Source: Alistipes senegalensis JC50 (GTDB lineage Bacteria; Bacteroidota; Bacteroidia; Bacteroidales; Rikenellaceae). Taken from it: DNA of 64,000 nucleotides. Of the stretch, positions 34,295 to 44,810 are shown piece after piece. The DNA is taken from contig NZ_CP102252.1 of assembly GCF_025145645.1 (NCBI RefSeq), positions 3,720,001-3,784,000 of the forward strand, written 5' to 3'. Each line of letters opens with the position of its first letter. Positions within the stretch are counted from its first letter, which is position 1. Made by a program: the position numbers and the translations under genes. The notes beneath the pieces are model-generated. The model saw only the letters and a list, made by a program, of their open reading frames with translations. It did not search any database and was not told where the DNA came from.

Positions 34295-35635
34295 TTATTT
34301 TACAAAGTCGGCGACCCGGTCGAAAGGCACCTGCTGCTGTTCGCCCGTGCGCATGTCCTTGACGGTTGCGGCCCGGGCTTCGAGCTCCTGCGATCCCACG
34401 ATCACCACGTAGGGGATGCCGCGGCGGTTGGCATACTCCATCTGCTTCTTCATCTTGCCCGCCTCGGGGTAAATCTCCGATGCGATCCCCTCTCCGCGCA
34501 GCGTGCGCAGAATGGGCAGCACGGCGGCCTCCTCCTCGGCGCCGAGGTTCACGAACAGCACGCGGGTCGAGCAGTTGACCTCTTCGGGGAAGAGGTTCAG
34601 CCCCGTCATCACGTCGTAGATGCGGTCCGCGCCGAACGAGATGCCCACGCCCGAGGTGTTGGGCATGCCGAAAATGCCCGTCAGGTCATCGTAACGGCCT
34701 CCGCCGCAGATCGAACCGATGGCGAAATCGAGCGCCTTGACCTCGAAGATCGCACCGGTGTAGTAGTTCAAACCGCGTGCCAGCGAAAGGTCCAGTTCGA
34801 CCGTCAGGTCGATGCCCAGCCGCTCCACATAGCCCAGAACGGTTTCCATCTCCGCAATACCTTTCATGCCCGTTTCCGACACGGAAAGCACATCTTTCAG
34901 CTGATTGAGCTTTTGCGCATTATCGCCGCTCAATTCGAGTATCGGTTGAAGTTTTCCGACGGCTTCCTGCCCCAATCCGCGCTCCATCAGTTCGGCCTTC
35001 ACATTGTCCAGTCCGATCTTTTCCAACTTGTCGATGGCGATGGTGATGTCCATCATCTTGTCGGCGTGGCCGATGGCCTCGGCGATACCGAAAAGAATCT
35101 TGCGGTTGTTCATCTTCAGCGCCACGCGGATGCCCAGCGCCTTGAAGACCCGCTCGACGATCTCCACCAGCTCGACTTCGCACAGCAACGAGCGCGTGCC
35201 GATCACATCGACGTCGCACTGGTAAAATTCGCGGTAACGGCCCTTCTGGGGACGGTCGGCGCGCCACACGGGCTGAATCTGATAGCGTTTGAAAGGGAAC
35301 GTCAGTTCGCCCTGATGCTGTACGACGTAACGGGCGAAAGGCACCGTAAGGTCGTAGCGCAGCCCCTTTTCGCAGATTTTCGACGCGGAGCGAACCTCCT
35401 CGTCCGACAGTCCGGCGGCGTAGTCGCCCGAATTGAGAATCTTGAACAGGAGCTTGTCGCCCTCGTCGCCGTACTTGCCCAGCAGGGTCGAGAGGTTCTC
35501 CATCGAGGGGGTTTCGAGCGGTGCGAATCCGTAGGCGCGGAAGACGCGGCGGATTGTATCGAAAATATACTGGCGGCGCATCATCTCCGCCGGGGAGAAA
35601 TCGCGCGTGCCCTTGGGAATAGACGGTTTTTGCAT
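34295..35635 (-). CDS. hisS: Histidine-tRNA ligase
   Basis: 446 residues. Class II motifs are visible: N-terminal GTRDFSPAEM, motif 2 region FKRYQIQPVWRADRPQKGRYREF near residues 117-139 and the histidine-specific LARGLNYYTGAIFEV. The C-terminal anticodon-binding domain is complete. It charges tRNA-His. It is followed by the S41 protease gene with 37 bp between, so the two may be co-transcribed. Confidence 0.97.
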   Translation of the reverse strand: MQKPSIPKGTRDFSPAEMMRRQYIFDTIRRVFRAYGFAPLETPSMENLSTLLGKYGDEGDKLLFKILNSGDYAAGLSDEEVRSASKICEKGLRYDLTVPFARYVVQHQGELTFPFKRYQIQPVWRADRPQKGRYREFYQCDVDVIGTRSLLCEVELVEIVERVFKALGIRVALKMNNRKILFGIAEAIGHADKMMDITIAIDKLEKIGLDNVKAELMERGLGQEAVGKLQPILELSGDNAQKLNQLKDVLSVSETGMKGIAEMETVLGYVERLGIDLTVELDLSLARGLNYYTGAIFEVKALDFAIGSICGGGRYDDLTGIFGMPNTSGVGISFGADRIYDVMTGLNLFPEEVNCSTRVLFVNLGAEEEAAVLPILRTLRGEGIASEIYPEAGKMKKQMEYANRRGIPYVVIVGSQELEARAATVKDMRTGEQQQVPFDRVADFVK

Positions 35636-35674
35636 GCAAAAACAATTTTTAATATTTCATTCTTAATTTTTCAA

Positions 35675-37351
<1,677 letters not shown>

Positions 37352-37439
37352 ATCTGTATTTGAATCGTTCGAAATCTGAATTCTCGCAAAGATACAACGA
37401 AAATCCGGATTTTCGGGTCTCCGGAGCCGGATATTTAAT

Positions 37440-37485
37440 GAAAGAAACCCGAAAGGGGAGCACACTCCTTTTCCGGGTTTCTTCC
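37440..37485 (-). terminator. Terminator of the glycosyltransferase gene
   Basis: Arms at 37440-37460 and 37465-37485 pair over about 20 positions with a few mismatches, followed by TTCATTAAATAT on the minus strand. It lies about 15 bp past the gene's stop. Confidence 0.7.
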
Positions 37486-37500
37486 TTGGGATTTGGGGTT

Positions 37501-38690
37501 CTATTCGCCGGTCAGTTCACCGAGCATTCGGTCCCACTCCTGTCCGATGCTCTCCAGTGAAAAATCGGAAACCGAGGCGATCATTGCCGGTTGCATCGAA
37601 CAGCGCAGCGCCTCGTCGCGCATCAGCGCAGCCAACTCCGCGGCATACTGTTTTTCATCGAACGGCGCAACCAAAATTCCCTTACGGCGGTCGCTGCCCA
37701 CGATGCGGCGAACACCTCCGGAACACGCGAATGCAATCGGCACCACACCCGCGGCCTGCGCTTCGATCAACACCAAGGGCCACCCTTCGAATGAAGAAGT
37801 CATACACAAAATTGCGCCTGTGGCGTAATGCACCTCCACGCAGGTCGAATGACCGCAAAAACGCACCCTTTGCAATCCGGACTTCACAGCCTGCCGTTCG
37901 AGATTCGCGCGTTCACTACCGTCGCCGACGATTTTCAATTCCCAGTCGGGAAAATCAGCCTCGACTCTGCGCCAAATTCTCAACAGCCTATCGACACGTT
38001 TATCGGCATAGCTCAACCGACCGACATACAGCACCTCCTTGCGCTTTTGCAATTCGGGGACAGGACGCTCGGTGAGCGGATTGGTCAATGCCCGAACCTT
38101 CGAATCAGTTGGGGAGACCCTTACAATCCGCTCGATCCGGCGGCGATATTCTTCGCATAACACGAGATAGAGATCCGTCGAGGCGTAAACCCGGCGGCAT
38201 AAATCCTTATAGTGCCGTGCAATAGGTCTGAACAAAGTCTCTTTGGGTTTGCGGAGCAGATGCCATTCCAGAATCTTCAGCCACGAACCGCTCATTTCCG
38301 CTCTGCACTGCTTGACCGCCAAATCATTCGCCACCTCCCACAACGGACATCCGTGATGATAATATATGAATTTGCATCGGTTTCCAGTCTCCTTGCGAAT
38401 CATATCCATATATTCCAGCGGTTGAACCGAAACGACCAGAATGTCAATGGACAACTCCAAAATGTGCCGGACGATCCAATATGCCATCGCTTCGGACTGG
38501 AATGGCAATTCCTGCGGCAGTTGAACGGTCTCCACTTTCGCAGGTCCGCCTGAAAACTCTTTATGAAAATTCTTTACAAAAATGCAGGGCTTGTATTTCC
38601 CCCCCCCACAAAATAGGCGCACAGGTCCGATGTTACTTTCTCGGCTCCGCCCAAAGGGTATCCTTCGTGAATGAATGCAATATTTTTCAT
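37501..38690 (-). pseudogene. GT4-like glycosyltransferase, frameshifted at a G9 tract; probably phase-variable
   Basis: The frame from ATG 38690 reads MKNIAFIHEGYPLGGAEKV, the usual N-terminus of a GT4 family enzyme. It shifts at nine G (38599-38607) and stops at 38574. The rest of the protein continues in another frame to 37501. One extra G, or two fewer, rejoins both parts into 396 or 395 residues. The C-terminal half has VLYVGRLSYADKRVD, IVGDGSERANLE and SSFEGWPLVLIEAQAAGVVP, the nucleotide-sugar site with EGWPLVLIE. The gene has lower GC than its neighbours, suggesting acquisition. It would modify a surface glycan. Assembly error in the homopolymer is the main alternative to a true OFF state. 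Confidence 0.82.
38599..38607 (-). repeat. G9 homopolymer tract inside the glycosyltransferase gene
   Basis: Nine consecutive C on the plus strand, nine G on the coding strand. It is the exact point where the two reading frames meet. Tract lengths of 10 or 7 would put the gene in frame. Confidence 0.95.
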
Positions 38691-38697
38691 GATTCGA

Positions 38698-38705
38698 CAA
38701 AAATA
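38698..38705 (-). promoter_or_regulatory. -7 promoter box of the glycosyltransferase gene
   Basis: TATTTTTG on the minus strand ends 7 nt before the ATG at 38690, implying a very short leader. Confidence 0.45.
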
Positions 38706-38744
38706 GAAAAAATATTGTGATTTCATTTCGAAAAGCAGCGAAAA

Positions 38745-38783
38745 GCGACAAAAGTGGAATCTAAAGGATTCCACTTTTGTCGC
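38745..38783 (-). terminator. Terminator of rubrerythrin gene
   Basis: Perfect 16-bp inverted repeat (38745-38760 with 38768-38783) around a 7-base loop, followed by TTTTCGCTG on the minus strand. It lies 19 bp past the stop codon. Confidence 0.85.
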
Positions 38784-38802
38784 AAGGCACGGATCGTCCG
38801 GC

Positions 38803-39381
38803 CTAATAGTTCTCTTTCTTGGGCTCGAAATAAGCCTGCGGGTGCTTGCAAGCGGGGCAGAGCTTCGGAGCCTCCTCGGCCTCGATGACGAAACCGCAGT
38901 TGCGGCACTGCCACCAGATTTTGCCGTCGCGCTTGAAGAAATTGCCGTCCGTCAGGCGGCTCAGCAGTTTCAGATAGCGGCGCTCGTGCTCGGCCTCCAC
39001 CGTCGAAATCATCTTGAATGCGGTGGCTATTTCGGTGAATCCCTCCTCCTCGGCTACGCGACCGAATTCGCGGTAGAGGACATCCCATTCCTCGTTCTCG
39101 CCCTTGGCGGCAGCCAGCAGGTTTTCGGCCGTCGTGCCGATGGGGCCGGTGGGGTAGCTGGCCGTGATCTCCACGTCGCCGCCCTCGAGGAACTTGAAGA
39201 AACGCTCGGCGTGCTCCTTCTCCTGCTCGGCAGTCTCGGCGAAGACACCTGCGATCTGCTCGTAACCCTCTTTCTTGGCCTTGCTGGCGAAAAAGACATA
39301 ACGGCTGCGGGCCTGGCTTTCGCCGGCGAAGGCTTTCAGCAGATTCTGTTCGGTACGGGTACCTTTGATGCTCTTTTCCAT
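38803..39381 (-). CDS. rbr: Rubrerythrin
   Basis: 192 residues. The N-terminal ferritin-like domain supplies the diiron ligands through EGYEQIAGVFAETAEQEKEH and MISTVEAEHERRY. The C-terminal rubredoxin domain has CRNCGFV and CPACKHP for a single Fe. It is a cytoplasmic peroxidase that protects anaerobes from hydrogen peroxide and air. Expression is from its own promoter (39420-39451) with a strong terminator, which fits a stress-inducible single-gene unit. Confidence 0.95.
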   Translation of the reverse strand: MEKSIKGTRTEQNLLKAFAGESQARSRYVFFASKAKKEGYEQIAGVFAETAEQEKEHAERFFKFLEGGDVEITASYPTGPIGTTAENLLAAAKGENEEWDVLYREFGRVAEEEGFTEIATAFKMISTVEAEHERRYLKLLSRLTDGNFFKRDGKIWWQCRNCGFVIEAEEAPKLCPACKHPQAYFEPKKENY

Positions 39382-39419
39382 AATCTATAATGTTTTAAGT
39401 GTGTGCGTTTTTACTGTTA

Positions 39420-39451
39420 CAAAGATAACGATTTCCCGAAACAATCTCCAA
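39420..39451 (-). promoter_or_regulatory. Promoter of rbr
   Basis: Minus strand: TTGG (39448-39451), 20 bp, TATCTTTG (39420-39427), 39 bp before the ATG at 39381. Confidence 0.6.
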
Positions 39452-39492
39452 GAAATAGCCATCGTTTCTTTCGATAGGACTATTCGGTTTAC

Positions 39493-40575
39493 TTATAGGT
39501 CGTTTCCCGCCAGTGCGTCCACGTCGGCACGGAAGACGCCGTAGGCTGCGGGCAGCGCCATCGTGTCGGCGGCCTCGGGCGGCAGGATGCGGTAGCCGGG
39601 CAGCGCGACCCACACGGGAGCGGTCTCAAGCCGGTAGTCCATGCGTCCGTCGGCATGGCGGACGGCTTCGACGGCAGCCACCAGTCCTCCGTCGGTGTAA
39701 CGCCGCCGCTGGTTCGAAACCAGATTGCCCAGCGAGTAAAGCACCACATGCGACGAATCGGCCCTCCAGGGCTGCACGACGTGCGGATGGCTTCCGACCA
39801 CCACACCGACGCCGTTGCGACGCAAAAATGCGGCCAGACTTCGTTGTCCGACGTTCTCCCGACGCTCGTACTCATTGCCCCAATGGAGGCAGGCGACGAT
39901 GAAATCGACCCCGGAGGCCCGGGCTTCGGCCAGGTCCGCGGCCATGCGCACGGTGTCGATGAGATTGACGATCGTGCCCGCGGGAACGGGCATGCCGTTG
40001 GTGCCGTAGGTATAGTTGACGATCGCCAGCCGCATGCCGCAACGGTTCAAGTAAAGCGGATTATTCTTCTTGTAGTCAGCGCTGTCCGCGAATACGCCCG
40101 TATGGAGTATTCCGCAGCGGTCCAGTTCGGCTACCGTCGTGCGGATGCCTTCGGCGCCTCCGTCGCAGCAATGGTTGTTGGCCAGCACGGCGACATCCAC
40201 ACCCGCATCGCGCAAGGCGTCGGCCAGCGCCACCGGCGACCGGAACAGCGGGTAACCCGTGTAACGGCCGCGGCGGGTGAGGGTGGTTTCGAGATTCACG
40301 ACCGTGAGGTCTGCCGCCCGCATCCGGGGCGCAAGAGCCGCGAAGACGGGCCGATAGTCGAACCGTTCTCCGCACCGCGCCGCCTCGACCTGCGGCATGT
40401 GCTGCATCACGTCTCCTCCGAACCACAGCTTCATCCGCTGGGGCGGCGGAACCTGCCCCGGCCCCGTCCAGCCCGCAGGCTGCGGCCAATCGCGCCGCGC
40501 GGGACCTCCCGCAGGCGTGCAGCAGACCGCGACGAAGACCACGGCGGCCAGAATATGTATCCGACGGACTCGCAT
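39493..40575 (-). CDS. CapA-family (PGA_cap) metallophosphatase-fold protein
   Basis: 360 residues with an N-terminal hydrophobic export signal (residues 1-20). The CapA fold is visible: MKLWFGGDVM near residue 48, VVNLETTLT, VLANNHCCDGG, ACLHWGNEY and GSHPHVVQP, which supply the metal and His ligands. In Bacillus, CapA-type proteins take part in poly-gamma-glutamate capsule transport; in Bacteroidetes the function is not established. No other capsule gene is adjacent. It is divergent from the EamA transporter, and a -7 box lies 13 nt before its start. Confidence 0.85.
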   Translation of the reverse strand: MRVRRIHILAAVVFVAVCCTPAGGPARRDWPQPAGWTGPGQVPPPQRMKLWFGGDVMQHMPQVEAARCGERFDYRPVFAALAPRMRAADLTVVNLETTLTRRGRYTGYPLFRSPVALADALRDAGVDVAVLANNHCCDGGAEGIRTTVAELDRCGILHTGVFADSADYKKNNPLYLNRCGMRLAIVNYTYGTNGMPVPAGTIVNLIDTVRMAADLAEARASGVDFIVACLHWGNEYERRENVGQRSLAAFLRRNGVGVVVGSHPHVVQPWRADSSHVVLYSLGNLVSNQRRRYTDGGLVAAVEAVRHADGRMDYRLETAPVWVALPGYRILPPEAADTMALPAAYGVFRADVDALAGNDL

Positions 40576-40588
40576 GATAATTGCGGTG

Positions 40589-40596
40589 CAAAGTTA
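40589..40596 (-). promoter_or_regulatory. -7 promoter box of the CapA gene
   Basis: TAACTTTG on the minus strand ends 13 nt before the ATG at 40575. Confidence 0.45.
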
Positions 40597-40606
40597 CGCT
40601 AAAAAA

Positions 40607-41527
40607 ATGTCGATGCGCAATTTCAAAGGTATAATTTACGCCGTCGTCTCCTCGGCGACATTCGGACTCATCCCGCTGTTTTCGATTCCGCTGCTGCAAG
40701 CCGGCATGGCCTCCCCGGCGATACTCTTCTACCGGATGCTGCTCTCAGCGGCGATGATGGGCCTCGTGGCGCTCGTCACACACCGCAACCTCCGCATTTC
40801 GGGCCGTGACGCCGCCGTGCTGGGATTGCTGGCCGTGATGTATGCCGCCACGTCGCTGGGATTGCTGCGCTCTTACGATTATATCCCGAGCGGAGTGGCC
40901 ACGACCGTCAATTTCCTCTATCCGCTGGTGGTGGCGATCGTCATGGCGCTCTTTTTCCGCGAACGCAGCTCGGTGTGGATCGTCGTCGCCATCTTCATCT
41001 CGCTGGTGGGCGTGGCCCTGCTGGCGTGGGGCGATGCCGGACATCGGGCCCCCGCGCGCGGACTGGCTTTCGCCGGAATGACCGTCGTGACCTATGCCGT
41101 CTACATAATAGGGGTGATGAAAAGCCGCACCGCAATACTCGATCCGCTGGTCGTGGCCTTCTACGTGCTGACCTTTTCGGCAGCGATCTTCCTGGTCTAC
41201 GCCCTCTCGACCTCGGGACTCGGGGTAGTCCACACGTGGCCGACGTGGCGCAGCCTGCTGTTGTTGGCGCTCCTGCCCACGGTGCTGTCGAACTACACCC
41301 TCGTGCAGGCCATCCGGCACATCGGGCCCACGATGACCTCGATCCTCGGGTCGATGGAGCCGCTGACGGCCGTGCTGGTCGGGGTGGTGCACTTCGGCGA
41401 GCGGTTCGACCTCGACGCCGCGGCGGGGCTGATCCTCGTGATCACGGCCGTGATCATCGTCATTCTACAAACGCACCATACGCCGCCCGCACCTCCGGCT
41501 GATATCCCGACGCAGCCGCAGGAGTGA
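40607..41527 (+). CDS. EamA-family transporter (DMT superfamily)
   Basis: 306 residues with about ten hydrophobic segments. Two homologous EamA halves are recognisable, from residue 3 (IIYAVVSSATFGLIPLF) and from about residue 155 (GLAFAGMTVVTYAVYII), each closing with the conserved Gly-Pro-rich E loop. The family exports metabolites such as amino acids or nucleotide sugars across the inner membrane. The start is the ATG at 40607; a 70-residue upstream extension is a shadow of the CapA gene. Confidence 0.85.
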   Translation: MSMRNFKGIIYAVVSSATFGLIPLFSIPLLQAGMASPAILFYRMLLSAAMMGLVALVTHRNLRISGRDAAVLGLLAVMYAATSLGLLRSYDYIPSGVATTVNFLYPLVVAIVMALFFRERSSVWIVVAIFISLVGVALLAWGDAGHRAPARGLAFAGMTVVTYAVYIIGVMKSRTAILDPLVVAFYVLTFSAAIFLVYALSTSGLGVVHTWPTWRSLLLLALLPTVLSNYTLVQAIRHIGPTMTSILGSMEPLTAVLVGVVHFGERFDLDAAAGLILVITAVIIVILQTHHTPPAPPADIPTQPQE

Positions 41528-41530
41528 CCC

Positions 41531-41833
41531 TTATTTCCGGTTGGGATTTTTGGGGAACCAGCCTTTGGCCACGCGCTTGCGCTGTTCGAACAACTCGCCG
41601 ATAGACCAAAGCGACGAGGCGCCCCACACGGCCAGCAGCGTGGACCAGAGGAGATGCCGCACGGCGATCGAACCGATGACGGCGGCGACGCCCATCACAA
41701 GGAACAGCCACCAGATCTTTACGCCGAACCAGTATTCGCCTTTGATGACCAGCGGATGGAAAATGCCGATTATCAGGAAAGTGGCAACGCCGATGACGAT
41801 GCCGGTGAGATTGTATTGCGCTAAAAATTCCAT
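41531..41833 (-). CDS. DUF4491 membrane protein
   Basis: 100 residues from the ATG at 41833. The N-terminal NLTGIVIGVATFLIIGIFHP and IKGEYWFGVKIWWLFLVMG are two membrane helices in the DUF4491 pattern, followed by a third helix (HLLWSTLLAVWGASSLWSI) and a basic tail. The family is small, inner-membrane and without known function. It ends 3 bp from the convergent EamA stop. A -7 box lies 125 bp upstream. The longer frame to 41938 is GC-rich and not supported. Confidence 0.78.
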   Translation of the reverse strand: MEFLAQYNLTGIVIGVATFLIIGIFHPLVIKGEYWFGVKIWWLFLVMGVAAVIGSIAVRHLLWSTLLAVWGASSLWSIGELFEQRKRVAKGWFPKNPNRK

Positions 41834-41957
41834 ATTGCACCATTGTTTTGAATCGGGTCCGACACTCGGATCGCGGTCGGAGGAACGCCGGTAACTGCGC
41901 AGCCCGAAAGCGGGAAGGGCAGCCAGCCGGCGAAACACGTCCCAGTCGGTCCGGGAA

Positions 41958-41965
41958 CAAAGATA
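41958..41965 (-). promoter_or_regulatory. -7 promoter box of the DUF4491 gene
   Basis: TATCTTTG on the minus strand, 125 bp before the start at 41833; the long leader contains no recognised structure. Confidence 0.4.
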
Positions 41966-41988
41966 GTAAAATAGGCGGTCAAAAAAAA

Positions 41989-42010
41989 GCGGCTCCCGAA
42001 AAGGAACCGC
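41989..42010 (-). terminator. Terminator of the DcaP-like porin gene
   Basis: GCGGCTCC (41989-41996) pairs with GGAACCGC (42003-42010) with one mismatch, followed by eight T on the minus strand. It is 26 bp past the porin stop. Confidence 0.8.
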
Positions 42011-42036
42011 CTGTACGCAAGCCGTCAGGCCGGCGT

Positions 42037-43392
42037 TCAGAAATTATACTGCAACATCACGTTCACACGGTTGGCGTGTCCCTTGTCGTTGTTCATGTCC
42101 TTGCGCGAACCGTAGAGGTATTCGCCGGCCACCTTGCAGCGCGGGGTGAGCGAGTAGAAGACATTGCCGAAGATATACTGTCCCTGCTTGTACTGATCGT
42201 CGGTGTAGTAGCCGTGGCTGCGCTGCACGCGGACCGTCGAGTAACCGCCCGAGATGAACAGCCGGCGGGTCAGGTTGATCTGCGCGGCGGCCTGCCAGCC
42301 CCACATCGGCATCATGCGCACGAGCGAGGGGTCCTCGGGATTGGGCGTGAAGTCGAGTCCCGAACCCGTCAGATCCTGAATATAAGGCGTGATGCCTTCG
42401 CCGTAGACGCCGTTCATGAAGAGGCGCAGGGGCTTGCAGACCTTGATCGTGCCGCTGAACTGCACGCCCCAGCCCAGCAGCGAGGTATTGGAGTCCTTCG
42501 ACACTTTATACATATAGGGATTGCGCAGCACGCCCGAAGCGCGGATGTGGCTGCTGCGGTCGGCGCCCCACGCATACTGGAAATACATCGGAACGTCGGG
42601 CACGCGCTGGTGCATGGGCTTGAAATTGTCGCCGTAGGTGGCGCTCACCTCGGGGAGCTCAGCGGCGATTCCGAACTTGAGGTGGTTGTCCGCAAAGGCG
42701 TATTCGTAGCGAATCAGCGTGGCGAAGTTGAAGTTATAGGCGTTGGGGCCTTGGAAGTCGATGGTCGTGGGGGCTGCCGAAAGGTCGCAGAAGGTCGTCA
42801 CGTCGCGTCCCAGCGTGAGGCCCAGGAACGACACGTAAGCCGAACGCACACAGGGCGTATAACTGCCCTCGGCACCTCCGCGGAAGTCGGCGTCCATGAA
42901 GATCACCACGCGGCCCAGCGCCTGGGTGTTGGTGATGGCCTTCATGAAGATCCGCGAGGTCGAAGCGTCCATCATCAATTTCTGTTTCGTGTTGTAATTG
43001 CCGTGGACGGGGATGTCGTAGGTCACGAAGTCGATGTTATCGACGATGCCGTCGAAATCGTATCCCGCACGGAGGCTGACGAAGCCGCCCAGCGAGAACG
43101 AGAAGCGGTTGTTCTTCGTGGCGAAGACGAACTGCGGTTTCTCGACCTGCTGGAAGCCGGGGCGGTGGGTGTCGATATAGTCCTGCGTGGCATTGTCCAT
43201 GGACATCCGGTTGAGCGCCGCAGCCTGCCGCAATGCGGCGGGATCGTAGTTGTAGAGGGTGTCCACCTCGCGCACGGAGATCAGGTAGACCGTCGGCGAA
43301 TATTCGCCGCGCATGGCCCTGCGTTCGAACCGCTGAGCCGACGCCGTACCCGCAAGCAGCAGAGCTACAATCAAAAGTCGAAAAGTTTTCAT
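42037..43392 (-). CDS. DcaP-like outer membrane porin
   Basis: 451 residues from the ATG at 43392. A signal peptide (MKTFRLLIVALLLAGTASAQ) is followed by a short helical linker and then a barrel with alternating aromatic strands, ending MLQYNF. The pattern NRFSFSLGGFVSLRAGYDFDG fits the DcaP-like trimeric outer-membrane transporter family. Such porins pass small, often anionic, solutes; the substrate here is unknown. It is monocistronic. Confidence 0.78.
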   Translation of the reverse strand: MKTFRLLIVALLLAGTASAQRFERRAMRGEYSPTVYLISVREVDTLYNYDPAALRQAAALNRMSMDNATQDYIDTHRPGFQQVEKPQFVFATKNNRFSFSLGGFVSLRAGYDFDGIVDNIDFVTYDIPVHGNYNTKQKLMMDASTSRIFMKAITNTQALGRVVIFMDADFRGGAEGSYTPCVRSAYVSFLGLTLGRDVTTFCDLSAAPTTIDFQGPNAYNFNFATLIRYEYAFADNHLKFGIAAELPEVSATYGDNFKPMHQRVPDVPMYFQYAWGADRSSHIRASGVLRNPYMYKVSKDSNTSLLGWGVQFSGTIKVCKPLRLFMNGVYGEGITPYIQDLTGSGLDFTPNPEDPSLVRMMPMWGWQAAAQINLTRRLFISGGYSTVRVQRSHGYYTDDQYKQGQYIFGNVFYSLTPRCKVAGEYLYGSRKDMNNDKGHANRVNVMLQYNF

Positions 43393-43481
43393 AAGCTGAA
43401 TGAATTTGGTTTTTAATGTTTTTGCTCCTGTTCGGAGTGTCAATACCCAGCCGCCGTTTCCGCAACTTACATGCCAACCCG

Positions 43482-43547
43482 CCGGCGCAAGACGCCGGAT
43501 TTAGGGGCGAACGGTTCGTCCGGCCGTTTTCTATCCGCTTCTGCGCC
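43482..43547 (+). repeat. Hairpin/TTTAGGGGCG element, copy 2
   Basis: Plus-strand order: hairpin CCGGCG/CGCCGG with loop CAAGA (43482-43498), TTTAGGGGCG (43500-43509), 23 bp, ATCCGCTTCTGCGC (43533-43546). This copy lies between two divergent genes, unlike the others, which follow a stop codon. Confidence 0.75.
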
Positions 43548-43595
43548 TCTTTGGCTCCGCCTCAGACACTTCCGCGCGCTAAAAATGCAAACACG

Positions 43596-43627
43596 TTTGC
43601 TCTTACCCTCGCTTATGCGTATCTTTG
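43596..43627 (+). promoter_or_regulatory. Promoter of the metallophosphoesterase gene
   Basis: TTTG (43596-43599), 20 bp, TATCTTTG (43620-43627): a perfect Bacteroidetes promoter. The ATG at 43653 is 25 bp further. Confidence 0.75.
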
Positions 43628-43652
43628 TCCCCGAATAAATATATTAAGGTAT

Positions 43653-44810
43653 ATGCTTTTTCTGTCGATGTTTCTCCTCGCCCTGACAGCCATTGTTGCG
43701 GATTTCATCCATTTCCGGCGCAACCGGCACCGGCATGTTTCGCGGCGCAAGGCCCTGATCGCATGGGCCGCCGCGACGGATGCCCTGCCGCTCGTTTCGT
43801 CGGTCATCAACGTCCTCAGCCCCGACAACGGCACGGGACTGATGTATCTTTATATGTGGCTGTTCTGGGGATGGATCGTCACCGTACTGCCGCGCCTGGC
43901 GTTCTACGTCTTCAATTTCCTGCACCTGCGCCGCACGGGTTATGCCGTCGCCGCGGGCCTCACGCTCTTCTTCCTCTGGGGCGCGACGTGGGGCCGCACG
44001 TCGATCCGCGTGAGCGAAGTCGAAATCTGCTCCGACCGCATTCCCGAGGCGTTCGACAGCTACCGGTTCGTGCAGATCAGCGACATCCACGTGGGCACGA
44101 TCGTCCGGCCCGAACACGACCTCGCACGCCTCGCGGAGTGTATCAACTCCCAGCATCCCGACGCGGTATTCTTCACGGGCGACCTCGTGAACATCCGTGC
44201 CGAGGAGCTCGACGAACGCACGCGAACGCTTCTGCGGCAGATCGAAGGCCCCGTCTGGTCGGTGACGGGCAACCATGACGTAGGCACCTATATCAAGGAT
44301 TCGGTGCGCTTTCCGGCCGCCGTTCAGGCCCGCGAGGTGGTCGCCCGCCAGCGTTCGATGGGGTGGCGCGTGCTGGAAGACACGACCGTCTACCTGCGGC
44401 GCGGCACAGACAGCATCTCGCTCACGGGGATTTCGTTCGACCCCGCGCTGCGTGACCGCCGCCACGACCGCAATCTTCCGGCTCCGGCGCTCGGACGGGC
44501 TTATGCGGGCGTTCCCGATTCGCTCTTCAACATCACACTGGTCCACCTGCCGCAGCTCTGGGGGCAGATTCTCGAAACGGGTCACGGCGATCTGACCCTC
44601 TCGGGACACGTCCATTCCATGCAGTTCAAAATCCGCCCGTGGGGGCGCGGATGGTCGCCCGCATCCTGGATCTACGAACATTGGAGCGGACGCTACGATG
44701 CGGACGGACGCACACTTTATGTCAACGACGGCACGGGATATGTTGCATACCCCATGCGACTGGGCGCATGGCCCGAAGTCACCCTCTTTACCTTGAAGCG
44801 ATGCGAGTAA
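43653..44810 (+). CDS. Membrane-anchored metallophosphoesterase
   Basis: 385 residues from the ATG at 43653. Four hydrophobic segments occupy the first 125 residues. The phosphoesterase domain follows, with metal-site motifs FVQISDIHVGT, FFTGDLVN, VTGNHDVG and the late LSGHVHSMQF. The arrangement matches YaeI/LpxG-like or other membrane-anchored enzymes, which act on lipid-linked phosphates; the substrate is not known. An upstream in-frame extension is excluded by the promoter at 43596-43627. The 3' end overlaps the next gene by 10 bp. Confidence 0.87.
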   Translation: MLFLSMFLLALTAIVADFIHFRRNRHRHVSRRKALIAWAAATDALPLVSSVINVLSPDNGTGLMYLYMWLFWGWIVTVLPRLAFYVFNFLHLRRTGYAVAAGLTLFFLWGATWGRTSIRVSEVEICSDRIPEAFDSYRFVQISDIHVGTIVRPEHDLARLAECINSQHPDAVFFTGDLVNIRAEELDERTRTLLRQIEGPVWSVTGNHDVGTYIKDSVRFPAAVQAREVVARQRSMGWRVLEDTTVYLRRGTDSISLTGISFDPALRDRRHDRNLPAPALGRAYAGVPDSLFNITLVHLPQLWGQILETGHGDLTLSGHVHSMQFKIRPWGRGWSPASWIYEHWSGRYDADGRTLYVNDGTGYVAYPMRLGAWPEVTLFTLKRCE

